A stretch of 64,000 nucleotides of DNA from Tabrizicola aquatica (GTDB lineage Bacteria > Pseudomonadota > Alphaproteobacteria > Rhodobacterales > Rhodobacteraceae). Positions 1 to 9,177 of this stretch are shown here, in pieces. The stretch is from the NCBI RefSeq assembly GCF_002900975.1, contig NZ_PJON01000001.1:1364001-1428000 (forward strand). The letters run 5' to 3'. How positions within the stretch are numbered: the first letter of the stretch is position 1; the number at the start of each line of letters is the position of its first letter. Both the position numbers and the translations under genes were made by a program. Under the pieces are notes generated by a model, which was given only the letters and a program-made list of their open reading frames with translations, did no database searches and had not been told where the DNA came from.

Positions 1-1
1 C

Positions 2-265
2 GCCCGTCTGGGCCTGATCGAGACGCTGATCGCCACGCAAGGCCCGCGCTGGCTGTCACCCGAACACCCCGGCGTCCTGGGCTATTACATCGGCGTCCTT
101 GTGCGCTGGCTGATCTTCTTGCCGCCCGCGCCCTATGGCATCCGCCTCGACGACTTCCCGCATCTGCGCTCCGTCCTGGCCGCGCTTGAAGCCCGCCCCG
201 CCGCCCTTCGCGTCGCCACGTCAGACGCGCTTGGTCCCACCCCTTTCACCAATCCAGGTCCCTGA
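2..265 (+). CDS. Glutathione S-transferase-like protein, C-terminal end (partial)
   Basis: An open frame enters from the left edge and encodes 87 residues before a TGA that overlaps the ATG of the next gene (TGATG). The visible part is helical with a tail of the form LEARPA...LGPTPFTNP, which resembles the C-terminal helical domain of glutathione S-transferases. The catalytic thioredoxin-like half would lie upstream, outside the window, so substrate and class cannot be told. The one-base overlap with sdaA suggests translational coupling in one transcript. The family call is by pattern only. Confidence 0.6.
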   Translation, partial: ARLGLIETLIATQGPRWLSPEHPGVLGYYIGVLVRWLIFLPPAPYGIRLDDFPHLRSVLAALEARPAALRVATSDALGPTPFTNPGP

Positions 266-1644
266 TGTTCCTTTCCGTTTTCGACATGTTCAAGGTGGGC
301 ATCGGCCCGTCCTCCTCGCACACCATGGGGCCGATGGTTGCAGCCGCGCGCTTCCTGGACGCGATGCGCGCCTCGCCCTTCCACTTCCGGGGCCTGCGCG
401 CCTCGCTGCACGGCTCGCTGGCCTTCACCGGGGTCGGCCATGCCACTGACCGGGCGACGATCCTGGGCCTCGCGGGCTTTGAACCCGCCACCTATGACGC
501 CGAAAAGGCCGAGGCGGTGCTGGCAAAGATCAAGGAAACCCATGTGATCGAAGCCCCGGGCCTTGGCACCCTGTCCTTCGATCCGGGCAAGGACCTGCTT
601 TTCGACTATGGCCCCGCTTTGCCCGGCCATGCCAACGGCATGATCCTGAAAGCCACCGACGCCCAGGGCGACGTGATTCTGACCGAGACCTACTATTCCA
701 TCGGCGGCGGCTTCGTCCTGACCGAGGCCGAACTGGCCGAGACCGGCGGCGCGAAATCAAAAGCCCGCGGCGATGTGCCCTATCCGTTCGAGACGGCGGC
801 GGAAATGCTGGAGATGGCGCAGAAATCCGGCCTGACCATCGCCCAGATGAAACGCGCGAACGAGCTGAAATTCCGCTCTGCCGCCGATCTTGACGCCGGG
901 ATCAACCGGATCTGGCAGGTGATGAACGACTGCATCTCGCGCGGCATGTTGGGCGAAGGCATCCTGCCCGGCGGCCTCAAGGTGCGCCGCCGTGCCAAGG
1001 GCATCCACGACGCGCTTCTGGCCGAACGCGGGTTGAACCTGACGCCGCCGCACACGATCAACGACTGGATGAGCCTTTACGCCATGGCGGTGAACGAAGA
1101 GAATGCCGCCGGCGGCCAGGTCGTGACCGCACCCACCAACGGGGCCGCGGGCGTGGTCCCGGCCGTGATCCGCTACTACCTTGACCATGTTCCCGGCGCC
1201 TCGACCGCGAAGGTCGGTGATTTCCTGCTGACCGCCGCCGCCATCGGCGGGCTTTGCAAGCACAACGCCAGCATCTCGGGCGCCGAATGTGGCTGCCAGG
1301 CCGAGGTCGGATCGGCCGCCGCCATGGCCGCCGCCGGGCTGTGTGCCGTCCTGGGCGGCACGCCGGAACAGGTGGAAAACGCCGCCGAAATCGCGCTGGA
1401 ACACCACCTCGGCATGACCTGCGACCCGGTCAAGGGCCTGGTCCAGGTCCCGTGCATCGAGCGGAACGGCCTGGGCGCGATCAAGGCCGTCTCCGCCGCC
1501 AGCCTTTCCCTGCGCGGCGACGGCCAGCACCTTGTCAGTCTTGACGTCTGCATCGAGACGATGCGCCAGACCGGCCGCGACATGCATGAGAAATACAAGG
1601 AAACCAGCCTCGGCGGTCTTGCCGTCAACGTCCCGAACTGCTGA
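265..1644 (+). CDS. sdaA: L-serine ammonia-lyase (iron-sulfur type)
   Basis: This 459-residue protein deaminates L-serine to pyruvate and ammonia in the cytoplasm. The N-terminal SDH-beta domain opens with [20 protein letters not shown] (about residues 4-23). The C-terminal SDH-alpha domain carries the cysteines expected to bind the oxygen-sensitive 4Fe-4S cluster: Cys344 in ECGCQ, Cys386 in MTCDPV and Cys397 in VPCIERN. Length is normal for the single-chain form. The start overlaps the stop of the upstream GST-like gene. A G-rich hairpin (1675-1691) follows the stop. Confidence 0.96.
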   Translation: MFLSVFDMFKVGIGPSSSHTMGPMVAAARFLDAMRASPFHFRGLRASLHGSLAFTGVGHATDRATILGLAGFEPATYDAEKAEAVLAKIKETHVIEAPGLGTLSFDPGKDLLFDYGPALPGHANGMILKATDAQGDVILTETYYSIGGGFVLTEAELAETGGAKSKARGDVPYPFETAAEMLEMAQKSGLTIAQMKRANELKFRSAADLDAGINRIWQVMNDCISRGMLGEGILPGGLKVRRRAKGIHDALLAERGLNLTPPHTINDWMSLYAMAVNEENAAGGQVVTAPTNGAAGVVPAVIRYYLDHVPGASTAKVGDFLLTAAAIGGLCKHNASISGAECGCQAEVGSAAAMAAAGLCAVLGGTPEQVENAAEIALEHHLGMTCDPVKGLVQVPCIERNGLGAIKAVSAASLSLRGDGQHLVSLDVCIETMRQTGRDMHEKYKETSLGGLAVNVPNC

Positions 1645-1657
1645 GCTTTCCCTTCGA

Positions 1658-1691
1658 CAAATATCCTGGGGGTTTGGGGGCAAGGCCCCCA
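1658..1691. repeat. AAATATCC-type extragenic element with G-rich hairpin
   Basis: Just after sdaA there is CAAATATCC followed by runs of G and a hairpin (7-bp stem TGGGGGC/GCCCCCA at 1675-1681 and 1685-1691, 3-nt loop). The same AAATATCC plus G/C-run motif recurs at 9609, 9775 and on both strands near 26136-26192. It therefore looks like a dispersed extragenic element, and it could also act as a weak terminator for sdaA. There is no T-run. Confidence 0.5.
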
Positions 1692-1828
1692 TCCCCGAGG
1701 AGGAGGGCGCAAGCCCCGGCGACGAGACAAAGGACTTGCGCGGAACGCGCTCCTTCTGAAAACCGCCCCCACCCCCGCGATGTCGCTTTCAGGCTGGCAG
1801 GCCCGCGCCGGCCAAGCTAGGCAGGGAC

Positions 1829-2764
1829 ATGGCCCGGGACACCACTCTTCGCGGCATCGTGCTGATGCTTCTTTTCTGCATGCTGGCGCCGCTTCTTGAC
1901 GTGGCGTCGAAGCTTGCAGCCGAAAACGGCATGCCGGTGGGCCAGATCACCACGGCCCGCTTCCTGGTCCAGGGCCTTCTGATGCTGCCCGTGGTGCTGG
2001 CGATGGGGGTGACCCTGCGCCTGTCGCCGCGCGCGCTTGGCTTCATCACGCTGCGTGCGGTGTTCCTGATCCTGTCCACCTATTCCTTCGTTTCGGGCAT
2101 CGCGGTGATGCCGGTGGCCGATGCGCTGGCCATCGCCTTTGTCGAGCCGTTCATCCTGCTGATCCTTGGCAGCCTGATCTTCGGCGACCAGGTCGGCCCG
2201 CGCCGGATCGCGGCCTGCGCGGTGGGCTTCGGCGGCGCGCTTCTCGTGATCCAGCCGTCGATCCAGGTCTTTGGGCTGGTGGCGCTCTGGCCGCTGGGGA
2301 CCGCCTTCTTCTTCGCCTTCTACATGCTGGTGACCCGCGCGATCTCGGCCTACATGCACCCGGTCGCGATGCAGTTCCACACCTCCTGGACCGGCCTTCT
2401 TCTCTGCCTGCCGATCATGGTCGGCTTCAACGGCAGCGGCATCACCGCGCTGGACCCGGTCTGGCCGCAGGGGCTGAACTGGCTCTGGCTTTTCGGCGTC
2501 GGCTTCTGGGCCGCCGTCAGCCACATGTGCATGACCTACGCGCTGAAATACGCCCCCTCGGCCACCCTCGCGCCGCTGCACTATTCCGAAATCGTGATCG
2601 CGGTAATTCTGGGTTACCTGATCTTCGGCGACTGGCCCAATGCGCTGACCTGGACCGGCATCGCGATCATCGTCGCCTCGGGCCTATACATCATCCACCG
2701 CGAGCGGGGCGTGGCCCGCCAGAAGGCCCACCCCGCGACCGAGGGGCTTACCCAAGCGCCCTGA
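1829..2764 (+). CDS. EamA/DMT-superfamily membrane transporter
   Basis: This 311-residue integral membrane protein has about ten hydrophobic segments arranged as two EamA repeats (roughly residues 8-140 and 155-290), the usual layout of drug/metabolite exporters. The second half contains the typical LHYSEIVIAVILGYLIFGDWPN stretch near the end of the fold. Such proteins export amino acids, metabolites or drugs; the substrate cannot be read from sequence. Its 3' end overlaps the convergent thiN gene by 17 bp. Confidence 0.88.
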   Translation: MARDTTLRGIVLMLLFCMLAPLLDVASKLAAENGMPVGQITTARFLVQGLLMLPVVLAMGVTLRLSPRALGFITLRAVFLILSTYSFVSGIAVMPVADALAIAFVEPFILLILGSLIFGDQVGPRRIAACAVGFGGALLVIQPSIQVFGLVALWPLGTAFFFAFYMLVTRAISAYMHPVAMQFHTSWTGLLLCLPIMVGFNGSGITALDPVWPQGLNWLWLFGVGFWAAVSHMCMTYALKYAPSATLAPLHYSEIVIAVILGYLIFGDWPNALTWTGIAIIVASGLYIIHRERGVARQKAHPATEGLTQAP

Positions 2765-3407
2765 TCGCCGCATCCAGCCGCCGGCGCGGCAGGATCACCA
2801 GCATGCCGGGTGCCGCGAACTCCAGCACCACCCGCCGCCCCGTCACCCGGTTCGAGGTGCCGATCATCCCGTCCGGCGCGAAGTCCAGCCCGTCGATCGG
2901 CCATTCCAGTCCCCGGCTGATGCCCGAAACACGCGCCATCGGGAACAGCGACAGCGGCTCGCCAGGAGCCAGGTCAAGCTCCAGCCGCGGCGGCGCGGCG
3001 AAGGCCACATCCTTCGGCCCGACCAGGATGCAGCGCCGCTCCGCCCGGGTGACCAGCGTGTTCATCGCCGCCAGCCCGTGATCCAGCCGAGCGCCGGCAA
3101 AGCCCAGCGCCAGCACGAAGGGCGCCTCGACCGAGCGCAGCGCCTTGTCGAAATCGGTGGTCGCCTGTTCCGCGACCCGGTGCTGCCGCCCCGCCGGGAT
3201 CGCCGCCCGCCCCGCCGACGACAGCGAATCGAAATCCCCGATCACTGCCTCGGGCATCACTCCCAGCCGCAAAAGCCCGTCCGCCCCCCCGTCCGCCGCC
3301 ACCGCCACCGGGGCCCGCACCAGGCAAAACGCCAGATCCCGCCGCCCGAACGGCCCGCCTCCGGCCAGCGTAACCCCCGCCTCCGTCTGGACAATCGGCG
3401 CATTCAT
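2748..3407 (-). CDS. thiN: Thiamine pyrophosphokinase
   Basis: This 219-residue enzyme transfers pyrophosphate from ATP to thiamine to make thiamine diphosphate. Motifs are DGGAD (39-43), GDFDS (57-61), TDFDKAL (84-90) and GARLDH, which build the ATP- and thiamine-binding site. I chose the ATG at 3407 because family homology begins soon after it. An upstream in-frame ATG at 3458 would add 17 residues without family character. No TPP riboswitch is apparent in the short upstream region. It converges with the EamA gene. Confidence 0.9.
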   Translation of the reverse strand: MNAPIVQTEAGVTLAGGGPFGRRDLAFCLVRAPVAVAADGGADGLLRLGVMPEAVIGDFDSLSSAGRAAIPAGRQHRVAEQATTDFDKALRSVEAPFVLALGFAGARLDHGLAAMNTLVTRAERRCILVGPKDVAFAAPPRLELDLAPGEPLSLFPMARVSGISRGLEWPIDGLDFAPDGMIGTSNRVTGRRVVLEFAAPGMLVILPRRRLDAAIRALG

Positions 3408-3545
3408 GCAAAACTGTCTCCAATTAAGGCAGGATTCTCGGGCCCCGGCCACAATCAATCCATCAAATTACCCATGTCTGTCCATGGATTAGGGCGTGTG
3501 TTGAGTAGACTTCGGCTCTAGTGGAATACGAAAGGTGGTCCAGTC

Positions 3546-5753
3546 ATGGCCAGTGAAAGCAAGATCCTGACGGTGTCCTATGGCACTTTCAGCTGCACGC
3601 TGGAAGGGTTCGACGACCCGTTCAACACCATGAAAGCCATCGCCGAATACTTCCGCGACCTTGCCGCCGAGGATCGGTATTTCGGCGCCGAACCGCCGCA
3701 ACCCGACGCCGCCATGCTGCACCGGATTGCCGAGCGTGAGGTAAGCCGCCTGGTCGACAGCCGGATGCGCGACAACTCTGTCGTCCTGCGTCCCCAGGAC
3801 CAGGAGGCCGCCCCCGCCGCGATCCGCCGGGTCAGCACCCAGCCCCGCCCCACCCGCGAAGCCGCCGACCTTGCCGCAAAGGCCGCGACCGCACTGGGCG
3901 AGGCTGCGGCCGAACCCACCCTGCAGGACCTGATCCCGACCGGCGTCGCCGCCAAGCTGGCACGCATCCGCCAGGCGGTGAACCCCTCGACCCTGGCCCC
4001 CGGCTATGTCCCCGGCGCGGCCGAGGCGACAGCGCCCGCCGAACCCTCTGCCGATGCCGCCGAACCCCCGGCGCGGCTTGTGGCCGATCTGGCGATCGAA
4101 CCGCCGGTTTCCGAAGATATTGCCGCATCGAGTGACGAAGCCGTGGATGTCGTGGCGGATGCAGCCCGGTCCGAAACCGACGACGCCGAGACCTTGCAGT
4201 CGGACGCGGCCGTGTCGGAAACCGCCCCGCCCGAAGCTGACCTGCCCGAAGCTGACCTGCCCGAAGCTGACCTGCCCGAAACCGCAACCTCCGATGACGA
4301 AAGCCTCCCGGCTGAGACCGAGGTGCTGAGCCGTCTTGGCGCGCTGGTCTCCGACCCCGAGCCGGTCAATATCTGGGACATGGACGAGGAAGAGCCCGCC
4401 GCGCCCATCGCAACTGACGCCGCAGCCGATGCCGATGCCGCCCCGATGGCCGAGGATGTGCCGCAAGAGCCGGTGGAGGCCCTGGTCGAAACCTGGCTGT
4501 CCAACGTGGACGTGGCGCCGGAAACCGCAGAACTGGACACGGCAGACCTGTCGTCCGAAGCCTCCCACCTCCCGGCCGAAGCCGCCGACCTCTTGCCCGA
4601 AGCGGCCGAGCCCGCCCTGACCCTGGACGAAGCGCTGCTGCAAGACCCGCTGCCCGAGGCTGCGGCGGATGAACCGCTGTCGCTTGCCGATGTCGCCGTC
4701 GCCGATCCGCTGCCGGAAGCCGCCCCGGAAGCTGCCCCGGAAGCCGAGACCGCCGAGGCCGAGGCCCCGGTGGAAGCCGAAGCGCCCGCACCGGCTGCGA
4801 AGAGCAAGACCAAGCGCGTCAACTCGCGCGTGGTCCGCATCCACCCCGAGGAGGACGCCCCCGCCACGCGCGATGCAAGCGCCACCCGCATCCTGGACGG
4901 CAACGACGACGATTTTGCCCGGCTTTTGCGGCAGGCCGACGATGTCATGTCGGATTCGGAAAACCGCCGCCGCCTGGACTCCATCGCGCATCTGAAGGCC
5001 GCCGTCGCCGCGACCGAGGCCGACCGCGCCGCCGGAACCGAGAAGAAGCCCGGCACGAAAGAGGACCGCTATCGCGACGACCTCGCCCAATCCGTGCAGC
5101 CCGAACCGGCCCCGGCCCCCGCGCCAGAGCCGCAGGTCAAGCCGCGCCGCAAGACCATCTCGGTCCGCCCGCAGGAACCGCGCCCCGGCACGATCCGCCC
5201 CGGCATGATCAGCCCGCCGCCGCTGGTCCTTGTTTCCGAACAGCGCATCGACCGCGTGGCCCCGCCCGCCCCGGCCCCGGCCCCCGCGCCAGAGCCGAAG
5301 CCGATGGTCGCCCTGCGCACCGGCCGGCTGACCGGCGCCATCGGGATCGGTGCCGCCGCCAAACCGGCGATGCCCGTGCAGAAACTGGTGCTGGAACAGC
5401 GTTCCGCGCCCTCCGATCAGGACGAAGATGAAGACCTGGTCGACGAACTCAGCGCCGAGGACGAGGTTGGCCTGGCCCGCTTTGCCGAGCAGATGGGCGT
5501 GAAGTCGATGGTCGACATGCTGGAAGCCGCCGCCGCCTATGCCACCTGCATCGAGAACCGCGCCCAGTTCACCCGGCCGCAACTGATGCGCCGCCTTCTG
5601 GCCAGCGCGGGCGGCAAGACCGTCAGCCGCGAAGAGGGCCTGCGCAGCTTTGGCACGCTGCTGCGCACCGGCCGGATCGAAAAGGTCAGCCGTGGCCACT
5701 ATATACTGGCCGACCAGTCGCCCTACCTGGCCGAAGCCCGCCGGATGGCCTGA
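3546..5753 (+). CDS. Large Ala/Pro/Glu-rich conserved protein of unknown function
   Basis: This is a 735-residue acidic protein. A structured N-terminus (about 1-80, starting MASESKILTVSYGTFSC) is followed by some 500 residues of low-complexity Ala/Pro/Glu/Asp sequence with internal repeats such as three PEADL units at 229-243. A folded C-terminus of about 110 residues (from DEVGLARFAEQMGVKSM to the end) resembles a small helical DNA- or protein-binding domain. There is no signal peptide or membrane segment. Rhodobacteraceae have similar proteins, sometimes loosely named after chemotaxis or lipoproteins. I see no CheA or lipobox feature here and assign no function. Confidence 0.85.
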   Translation: MASESKILTVSYGTFSCTLEGFDDPFNTMKAIAEYFRDLAAEDRYFGAEPPQPDAAMLHRIAEREVSRLVDSRMRDNSVVLRPQDQEAAPAAIRRVSTQPRPTREAADLAAKAATALGEAAAEPTLQDLIPTGVAAKLARIRQAVNPSTLAPGYVPGAAEATAPAEPSADAAEPPARLVADLAIEPPVSEDIAASSDEAVDVVADAARSETDDAETLQSDAAVSETAPPEADLPEADLPEADLPETATSDDESLPAETEVLSRLGALVSDPEPVNIWDMDEEEPAAPIATDAAADADAAPMAEDVPQEPVEALVETWLSNVDVAPETAELDTADLSSEASHLPAEAADLLPEAAEPALTLDEALLQDPLPEAAADEPLSLADVAVADPLPEAAPEAAPEAETAEAEAPVEAEAPAPAAKSKTKRVNSRVVRIHPEEDAPATRDASATRILDGNDDDFARLLRQADDVMSDSENRRRLDSIAHLKAAVAATEADRAAGTEKKPGTKEDRYRDDLAQSVQPEPAPAPAPEPQVKPRRKTISVRPQEPRPGTIRPGMISPPPLVLVSEQRIDRVAPPAPAPAPAPEPKPMVALRTGRLTGAIGIGAAAKPAMPVQKLVLEQRSAPSDQDEDEDLVDELSAEDEVGLARFAEQMGVKSMVDMLEAAAAYATCIENRAQFTRPQLMRRLLASAGGKTVSREEGLRSFGTLLRTGRIEKVSRGHYILADQSPYLAEARRMA
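4230..4274 (+). repeat. Three perfect 15-bp tandem repeats inside the low-complexity gene
   Basis: The unit CCCGAAGCTGACCTG occurs three times in a row without change, encoding PEADL three times, and is followed by a partial unit (CCCGAAACC). As the period is a multiple of three, copy-number change keeps the reading frame. Two further identical 26-bp Pro/Ala-coding blocks lie near 5104 and 5272 in the same gene. Confidence 0.9.
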
Positions 5754-5765
5754 TCCGCGTCTGGG

Positions 5766-5789
5766 CGGCCCGCCCTGTTGTGCGGGCCG
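5766..5789 (+). terminator. Hairpin after the low-complexity gene
   Basis: A perfect 8-bp GC stem (CGGCCCGC at 5766-5773, GCGGGCCG at 5782-5789) with an 8-nt loop sits 13 bp after the stop codon at 5753. It lacks a T-run, so it is a probable but not canonical terminator or 3' stabilising hairpin. Confidence 0.55.
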
Positions 5790-5999
5790 TCAGCAAGACG
5801 GCGTGATTGGCGGACGCTCTCGCCTGCGCAACCTGGGGCCACGACGCCAGGCCGCAGGCCCACAAAGAAAAGCCGACGCTTGCCCGGAACCGCTTTGCCC
5901 ACGGCCAAGGTGGGTAGCGCCGCCAGGTCCAGAGTCAGGACTTTGCGTGGACCACGCCCACGCGACCGGCAGCCCGCGTCGCCATAAGGGTCGGGCCGA
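5790..5999. other. Structured non-coding stretch, possible small RNA
   Basis: No convincing gene lies here. The DNA holds several inverted repeats: GCCTGCG/CGCAGGC (5822-5828 and 5853-5859) enclosing CCTGG/CCAGG, plus CCCAC/GTGGG and GGTCCA/TGGACC pairs further on. This is more pairing than expected for a plain spacer. I looked for RNase P, SRP, tmRNA and 6S landmarks and found none that were convincing on either strand, so it is only a candidate structured RNA. Confidence 0.3.
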
Positions 6000-6242
6000 T
6001 CAGTCTGCCGGCCCCCCACCGTCCGTGTTTGCCGCAGGGTCAGCCTGGCCGATGCCGCGAAAGATGAACCGGAACGGCAGCGCCCACAGGAACCCCAGCC
6101 CGACATAGATCGCCAGTTCCACCGGGATCGAGGGCCGCTCGATCAGGTCGATCAGGTTCACCGCGACCACCACATAAAGCGGCATCCCGATCAGCAGGAT
6201 CACCAGGGCCCAGCGCCTGCGCGCCTTGTAGCTGAGTGCCAT
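6000..6242 (-). CDS. DUF2842 small membrane protein
   Basis: This 80-residue protein has two membrane-spanning segments (about 10-33 and 41-62) starting MALSYKARRRWALV, the usual look of DUF2842 proteins in alphaproteobacteria. I chose the ATG at 6242; an upstream ATG at 6260 would add six residues. It lies downstream of purA on the same strand, 75 bp away, and may be cotranscribed. The function of the family is unknown. Confidence 0.8.
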   Translation of the reverse strand: MALSYKARRRWALVILLIGMPLYVVVAVNLIDLIERPSIPVELAIYVGLGFLWALPFRFIFRGIGQADPAANTDGGGPAD

Positions 6243-6317
6243 CGTCCAGTCCCTTTCCACCCTGCCCCGCGCCCACTCGCCTTGCGAGGAGCGAACGCAG
6301 TGACGCGAGGAGCCCCG

Positions 6318-7610
6318 TCAATCCGCGAAGGGGTCGGTCACCAGGATCGTGTCGTCCCGCTCGGGCGAGGTGGACAGTAGCGCGACCGGGCACTGGATCA
6401 ACTCCTCGATCCGCCGCACATACTTGATCGCGGCACCCGGCAGTTCCGCCCAGGACCGCGCCCCGGCGGTCGTCTCGGACCAGCCTTCCATCTCTTCGTA
6501 GATCGGCGTGCAGCGGGCCTGTTCATCCGCCGCGATCGGCAGGTAATCCATCCGCTTGCCGTCCAGATCATAGCCGACGCAGATCTTCAGCGTCTTGAAC
6601 CCGTCCAGCACATCAAGCTTGGTCAGCGCGATCCCCGACACCCCACTGGTGGCACAGGTCTGCCGCACCAGCACCGCGTCGAACCAGCCGCAGCGCCGCT
6701 TGCGCCCGGTCACCGTGCCGAACTCATGCCCCCGCTCGCCCAGACGTTCACCATCGGCGTCGTGGAGTTCCGCCGGAAACGGGCCTTCGCCGACCCGAGT
6801 CGTATAGGCCTTCACGATGCCCAGCACGAAGTCGATGGCCGTCGGCCCCACCCCCGTCCCGGTCGCCGCCTGCCCCGCGATGGTGTTGGAACTCGTCACA
6901 TAGGGATATGTCCCATAGTCGATGTCCAGAAGCGAGCCCTGCGCGCCCTCGAACAGGATCCGCTTGCCCGCCCGCCGCGCCTCGTTCAGCACCTTCCAGA
7001 CCGGCCCGGCATAGGGCCTGATCTTCGGCGCAATCTCCAGAAGCGAGGCTTTCAGCGCCTCGGCATCCACCGGGTCCAGCCCCAGGCCAGCGCGCAGCGC
7101 GTTGTGATGCGTCAAGAGCCGTCCGATCCGGGTGTCCAGCGTCGCCGCATCGAACAGGTCCGCGACGCGGATCGCCCGACGGCCAACCTTGTCCTCATAG
7201 GCCGGACCGATGCCCCGCCCCGTGGTGCCGATCTTGGCAACGCTGGTCTGCGCCTCGCGCCCCCGGTCCAACTCGCCATGGATCGGCAGGATCAGGCTGG
7301 CGTTTTCGGCCAGCATCAGGTTCTCGGGCGAAATCTCCACCCCCTGCCCGCGCAGCTTCTCGATCTCGGCCACCAGATGCCAGGGGTCGACCACCACACC
7401 GTTGCCGATCACCGACAGCTTGCCGCCGCGCACGATCCCGGACGGAAGCAGCGACAGCTTGTAGACCGTCCCCCCGATGACCAGCGTGTGGCCCGCATTG
7501 TGCCCGCCCTGGAACCGCGCGATCACATCGGCGCGCTCGGACAGCCAGTCGACCAGCTTGCCCTTGCCCTCATCGCCCCACTGGGCACCCACCACGACGA
7601 CGTTGGCCAT
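6318..7610 (-). CDS. purA: Adenylosuccinate synthetase
   Basis: This 430-residue cytoplasmic enzyme joins IMP and aspartate with GTP hydrolysis, the first committed step from IMP to AMP. The GTP-binding loop WGDEGKGK is at residues 11-18, with catalytic Asp13, and the HNAGHT segment follows near 38-43. The length matches the family exactly. The neighbouring membrane-protein and methyltransferase genes run in the same direction upstream. Confidence 0.98.
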   Translation of the reverse strand: MANVVVVGAQWGDEGKGKLVDWLSERADVIARFQGGHNAGHTLVIGGTVYKLSLLPSGIVRGGKLSVIGNGVVVDPWHLVAEIEKLRGQGVEISPENLMLAENASLILPIHGELDRGREAQTSVAKIGTTGRGIGPAYEDKVGRRAIRVADLFDAATLDTRIGRLLTHHNALRAGLGLDPVDAEALKASLLEIAPKIRPYAGPVWKVLNEARRAGKRILFEGAQGSLLDIDYGTYPYVTSSNTIAGQAATGTGVGPTAIDFVLGIVKAYTTRVGEGPFPAELHDADGERLGERGHEFGTVTGRKRRCGWFDAVLVRQTCATSGVSGIALTKLDVLDGFKTLKICVGYDLDGKRMDYLPIAADEQARCTPIYEEMEGWSETTAGARSWAELPGAAIKYVRRIEELIQCPVALLSTSPERDDTILVTDPFAD

Positions 7611-7623
7611 TCATTCCCCCGAG

Positions 7624-7983
7624 TCACGTGTCAAACCACGCGGGGTATAGCGGCGCCCCGCCGCGGTGGAAACCGACAAATGCAGCCTGACGCAGAAGCC
7701 GCAGCATCCGCCCGCCCGATTGCAGGGTGACGACGATCCCCGCCCCGACAAGGACCGCCATCAGTCCGACAAACGCCCACAACAGCCAGCGCGGCCGTTG
7801 CCCCGTGGCCAGCATCCGCCCGCCCATCGCGCCCGTGACCAGCAGCCACAGCGCCGCCAGCCCGGCCCCGTCCGGCGTGATCCGCCAATGCCGGATACCG
7901 CTGAACAGATAGACCCCGATCCAGACCAGGGCCGCGCCCGACAGCAGAAAGATCGCCCCGCCGACCCGCATCCGCCCGGTCAT
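7624..7983 (-). CDS. Small three-segment membrane protein, function unknown
   Basis: This 119-residue hydrophobic protein has three probable membrane segments (about 8-28, 41-58 and 65-87) and a basic cytosolic-type tail. I chose the start ATG at 7983 because it overlaps the stop of the upstream methyltransferase gene as ATGA, which implies translational coupling. I do not recognise a family. Confidence 0.7.
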   Translation of the reverse strand: MTGRMRVGGAIFLLSGAALVWIGVYLFSGIRHWRITPDGAGLAALWLLVTGAMGGRMLATGQRPRWLLWAFVGLMAVLVGAGIVVTLQSGGRMLRLLRQAAFVGFHRGGAPLYPAWFDT

Positions 7984-8714
7984 GCCAGCCCCCCAAACGG
8001 AATGAAATCCGGGCATCCCTGTCGCAACGGCCCGCCCGAGGCATCGCCGTACCACCGATCCACCCGCAACCCCGCCGCCGCAATCGCCCCTTCCAACTCG
8101 TCAAAGGCCGGAAAAGCGATCCGCGACCGGGCCTGCCAGTGCCGGCCGTCCTGCAGCCGGTACTGCGTCTGGTATTCGATCACCCCCGCACCGTCGGTCG
8201 CCTCGGCTGCATTCCACCGCTCGACAAGGCCAAAGTCCGGGTGCGCCCGGACCTCCCGCGTGGCCGCGGGCGTCCACTGCTCCCACTCCCGCGCCGCAGG
8301 GTTGCGACTGTCGAAAAAGAACCGTCCGCCCGGCGCAAGTTGGCGTGCGATGGTGGCCAGACACGCGGCCCGGTCCTGCGGCGTCAGCAAAGTCTGAAAC
8401 GCATGCCCCGTCATCACCACAGCCTGAAACCGCCGCTCCAGATCCAACCCCTGCGCCGCGCCCTCGACCCAGGACACCCGGTTGCCGCCCTCCCGCGCCC
8501 GCGCGATCGCCAGCATCGCGCCCGCCCGATCGACCCCGACCACCCTTGCCCCCCGCGCCGCCAGCGCGACCGAGAAAACCCCGGTCCCGTACCCCAGATC
8601 CAGCACCGAGCCGGCCCCGTCGACCAAGGTCAGGAACCAGTCGAAATCCTCCGGCCAGGGATTGTCCCAGTCGTAAAAGGCCACCTGCGCGGGATCGTCA
8701 TACAGCGCGTCCAT
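7980..8714 (-). CDS. Class I SAM-dependent methyltransferase
   Basis: This 244-residue protein has the Rossmann-type methyltransferase core. The AdoMet-binding glycine loop VLDLGYGTGVFSVALA is at about 36-51, followed by an acidic residue after strand 2 (VVGVDRAGAML). It looks like a small-molecule methyltransferase of the YcgJ/UbiE-like superfamily; the substrate is not evident. It is coupled by a 4-bp overlap to the downstream membrane-protein gene. Confidence 0.85.
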   Translation of the reverse strand: MDALYDDPAQVAFYDWDNPWPEDFDWFLTLVDGAGSVLDLGYGTGVFSVALAARGARVVGVDRAGAMLAIARAREGGNRVSWVEGAAQGLDLERRFQAVVMTGHAFQTLLTPQDRAACLATIARQLAPGGRFFFDSRNPAAREWEQWTPAATREVRAHPDFGLVERWNAAEATDGAGVIEYQTQYRLQDGRHWQARSRIAFPAFDELEGAIAAAGLRVDRWYGDASGGPLRQGCPDFIPFGGLA

Positions 8715-8781
8715 TCCAACCCTTTGCCTTCCACGCGGACAAGGCTAGCATGGCCCGACCGACACCAAGAAGGGCAAACCG

Positions 8782-9177
8782 ATGGGCATCCTCCTGCGCT
8801 GGCTGGGCGCCTTCGTCCTGCTCGCCGTGATCTTCAACCCGACCGATTGGAACTATGTCCGCTGGGCCCAGGTCGCTTGGGGCAGCCAGACCCCGCTGAT
8901 CGTGTTCCTTGGCCTGATCCTCGCGGTTCTGGCGATGGTCTACCTTGTCGCCACCATGCGCTCGATCGGCCTCCTCGGCGCGATCATCATCGCCGCGATC
9001 TTCGCGGCGGGCCTTTGGGTGCTGATGGACTGGGGCTTCCTTGGCCTGGCCAACCCGGCCCTGAACACCTGGCTCGCGATCCTGGCCCTGTCGCTGATCC
9101 TTGGCGTCGGGATGAGCTGGTCGATCCTGCGCCAGCGCCTCTCCGGCCAGCAGACCACGGACGAGGTCGATGGCTGA
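8782..9177 (+). CDS. DUF6524-type membrane protein
   Basis: This 131-residue protein has four hydrophobic segments (about 5-22, 41-60, 65-85 and 92-112) and opens with MGILLRWLGAFVLL...NPTDWNY. The pattern matches the uncharacterised DUF6524 membrane family of proteobacteria. The end overlaps the next gene by 8 bp, so the two are probably cotranscribed. The function is unknown. Confidence 0.75.
   Translation: MGILLRWLGAFVLLAVIFNPTDWNYVRWAQVAWGSQTPLIVFLGLILAVLAMVYLVATMRSIGLLGAIIIAAIFAAGLWVLMDWGFLGLANPALNTWLAILALSLILGVGMSWSILRQRLSGQQTTDEVDG

Noticed and set aside
3408-3545. TPP riboswitch before thiN
   Set aside because: The space upstream of thiN is short and lacks the THI-box CTGAGA and ACCTGA elements in the right order.
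3489-5699. Long minus-strand open frame (736 codons) opposite the low-complexity gene
   Set aside because: It is the antisense shadow of a GC-rich gene; it is Gly/Arg/His-rich without family features, whereas the plus strand has folded conserved ends and a proper start.
5790-5999. 6S, SRP, tmRNA or RNase P RNA in the structured gap
   Set aside because: Conserved landmark sequences of these RNAs were not found on either strand, so no named RNA is called.
5650-6108. Plus- and minus-strand frames over the gap after the low-complexity gene
   Set aside because: Low-complexity Arg/Pro/Gly composition, no start signals and strong inverted repeats argue for non-coding DNA.
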